Source: Acidobacteriota bacterium
GTDB taxonomy: Bacteria > Acidobacteriota > Terriglobia > UBA7540
Direction of reading: 5' to 3'
DNA: 16,475 bases
Assembly (NCBI GenBank): GCA_003171295.1
Contig: PMYF01000726.1
Location: 1-16,475, forward strand
Shown: positions 15,670 through 16,475 of the stretch, piece by piece
Layout: each line of letters opens with the position of its first letter
Numbering within the stretch: the first letter of the stretch is position 1
Notes under the pieces: generated by a model
The model's database searches: none
The model's input: only the letters and a program-made list of their open reading frames with translations
What the model was told of the DNA's origin: nothing
Translations under genes and position numbers: made by a program

Positions 15670-15691
15670 GGCCAAGAACCCTCTTGCGGCC
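15670..15691. terminator. Imperfect hairpin between convergent genes
   Basis: GGCCAAGA (15670-15677) can pair with TCTTG-CG-GCC (15682-15691) around a 4-base loop, with a 2-base bulge. It lies in the 51-base gap between the GH106 remnant on the plus strand and the stop at 15693 on the minus strand. Its position suits a shared terminator, but no T-run is seen. Confidence 0.25.
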
Positions 15692-15692
15692 A

Positions 15693-16475
15693 TTACCTCG
15701 AGCGCGTGGGGGAAGCACCCTTGGCAATCGCGTTGAGGCACGGTTGACTGTAAGCCAACAGGCACGCCGGTGAGAGGGGCCGGGTTTGGCCGAGGAACTG
15801 CGGAGGCCGTCCTGTAACCTTCGAGATTGCCGCGTTGTTCACTCCCCACTCCGCCCACAGGTCGCCGCGTATTTCCGGATCGGGCGATTGGTTCTGCTTT
15901 TCACGGAGCTTGCGCAGGCAGGACTTCGCAATCTCGAGGTATCGCGCCTTGCCCGTCATCTGTGCCATCACACCCAGGGCGTAAAGGGCCAGCGGAGTTT
16001 CACCGGGGTCGGCCTGCAAGTCGCCTCCCTCTCCGAATAGATGAGTGAAGGCCTTGTCAATCGCCGGGGCAAGACGAGCATCTCGGGTCAACGCATAGTA
16101 GTCCGCCAGCGCCAGCACGACGTGCTCCACAAAACCCACGATCCTGGGCTGTTGCGTATATGCCATGTAGGCGGGCCAACTCCCGTCCGGATTTTGCAGT
16201 CTCACAAAAGCTTCTACAGGCGCTCGGGCGGCTTCCAGGTACTTCGCTTCGCCCGTGTACGAATGGAACTGGCACATCATGTGCAGGTGCACTGCACCTG
16301 TGCGGGCATCCACCTGTTCGAAATCCAGGCTCAGGTTCCGTAACCTTTCGCCGCAGCGAGTAACCCAATCCCATGCGACCGGATCGCCACTAAGACTAGC
16401 CCAGGCGAGCGCCCCCAGAAGCCAGGCATGGTCAGGCGCACCGGCTTCGTCAAGCGCGAGGTAGCAGTGGCCGTA
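15693..16475 (-). CDS. Alpha-helical barrel protein of six-hairpin glycosidase type, C-terminal part
   Basis: The frame is open at the right edge: 260 residues precede the TAA at 15693, and the true start lies outside the window, so the GTG at 16313 is internal. Repeating helix pairs of the form GEAKYLEAARAPVEAFVRLQNPDGSWP and GKARYLEIAKSCLRKLREKQ, with paired aromatic and Gly turns, are typical of alpha/alpha-toroid enzymes (epimerases, lyases and glycosidases). ADPGETPLALYALGVMAQ and DLWAEWGVNNAAISKVTGR complete the visible barrel end. I cannot name a family. The carbohydrate-rich neighbourhood suggests a sugar-active enzyme, as an inference only. Confidence 0.75.
   Translation of the reverse strand, partial: YGHCYLALDEAGAPDHAWLLGALAWASLSGDPVAWDWVTRCGERLRNLSLDFEQVDARTGAVHLHMMCQFHSYTGEAKYLEAARAPVEAFVRLQNPDGSWPAYMAYTQQPRIVGFVEHVVLALADYYALTRDARLAPAIDKAFTHLFGEGGDLQADPGETPLALYALGVMAQMTGKARYLEIAKSCLRKLREKQNQSPDPEIRGDLWAEWGVNNAAISKVTGRPPQFLGQTRPLSPACLLAYSQPCLNAIAKGASPTRSR

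Overview
The window reads as a GC-rich bacterial chromosome segment, probably from Acidobacteriota or a similar soil or sediment polysaccharide degrader. The lineage guess is an inference from the mix of GH106 and GH172 enzymes, a DUF5818-like secreted protein, Tat-exported hydrolases and a HAMP-linked trehalose-phosphate synthase; no marker gene is present. Almost all intact genes lie on the minus strand. I saw no tRNA, rRNA, CRISPR array, insertion sequence or phage gene.

Reading in the minus direction from the right: (1) 15693-16475 is the C-terminal part of a helical-barrel protein cut by the window edge. (2) 14437-15641 on the plus strand is a collapsed GH106 gene. A Tat start is joined to the front of the catalytic barrel, and a second, out-of-frame deletion joins that to the C-terminal beta-sandwich. 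(3) Two small secreted proteins follow: a glycine-zipper-like protein (13895-14305) and a DUF5818-like protein (13187-13522). (4) 8080-13005 is a compact trehalose operon. It runs from a membrane-anchored sensor-HAMP-OtsA fusion, through OtsB and a DUF5752 protein, to a GT4 trehalose synthase of the TreT type. The last three genes overlap each other, and a GC-rich hairpin spans the final stop codon.

(5) 6672-7688 is a phytanoyl-CoA dioxygenase-like Fe(II)/2-oxoglutarate enzyme. It has a good sigma70-type promoter and a two-turn inverted repeat just upstream of it. (6) 1-6233 is a two-gene glycan-degradation unit: a Tat-exported GH106 enzyme carrying an internal LamG-like domain, then, 45 bases later, a secreted GH172 (DUF2961) enzyme whose C-terminus becomes HEAT repeats before running off the left edge. 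A perfect 14-base palindrome sits in the leader of this unit.

The two themes are export of enzymes against branched rhamnose- and furanose-containing glycans, and cytoplasmic trehalose synthesis by two routes in one transcript. In the trehalose operon the first enzyme is built as a transmembrane receptor, which suggests that external stress or a ligand gates trehalose output. This is the part of the window most likely to hold an uncharacterised system.
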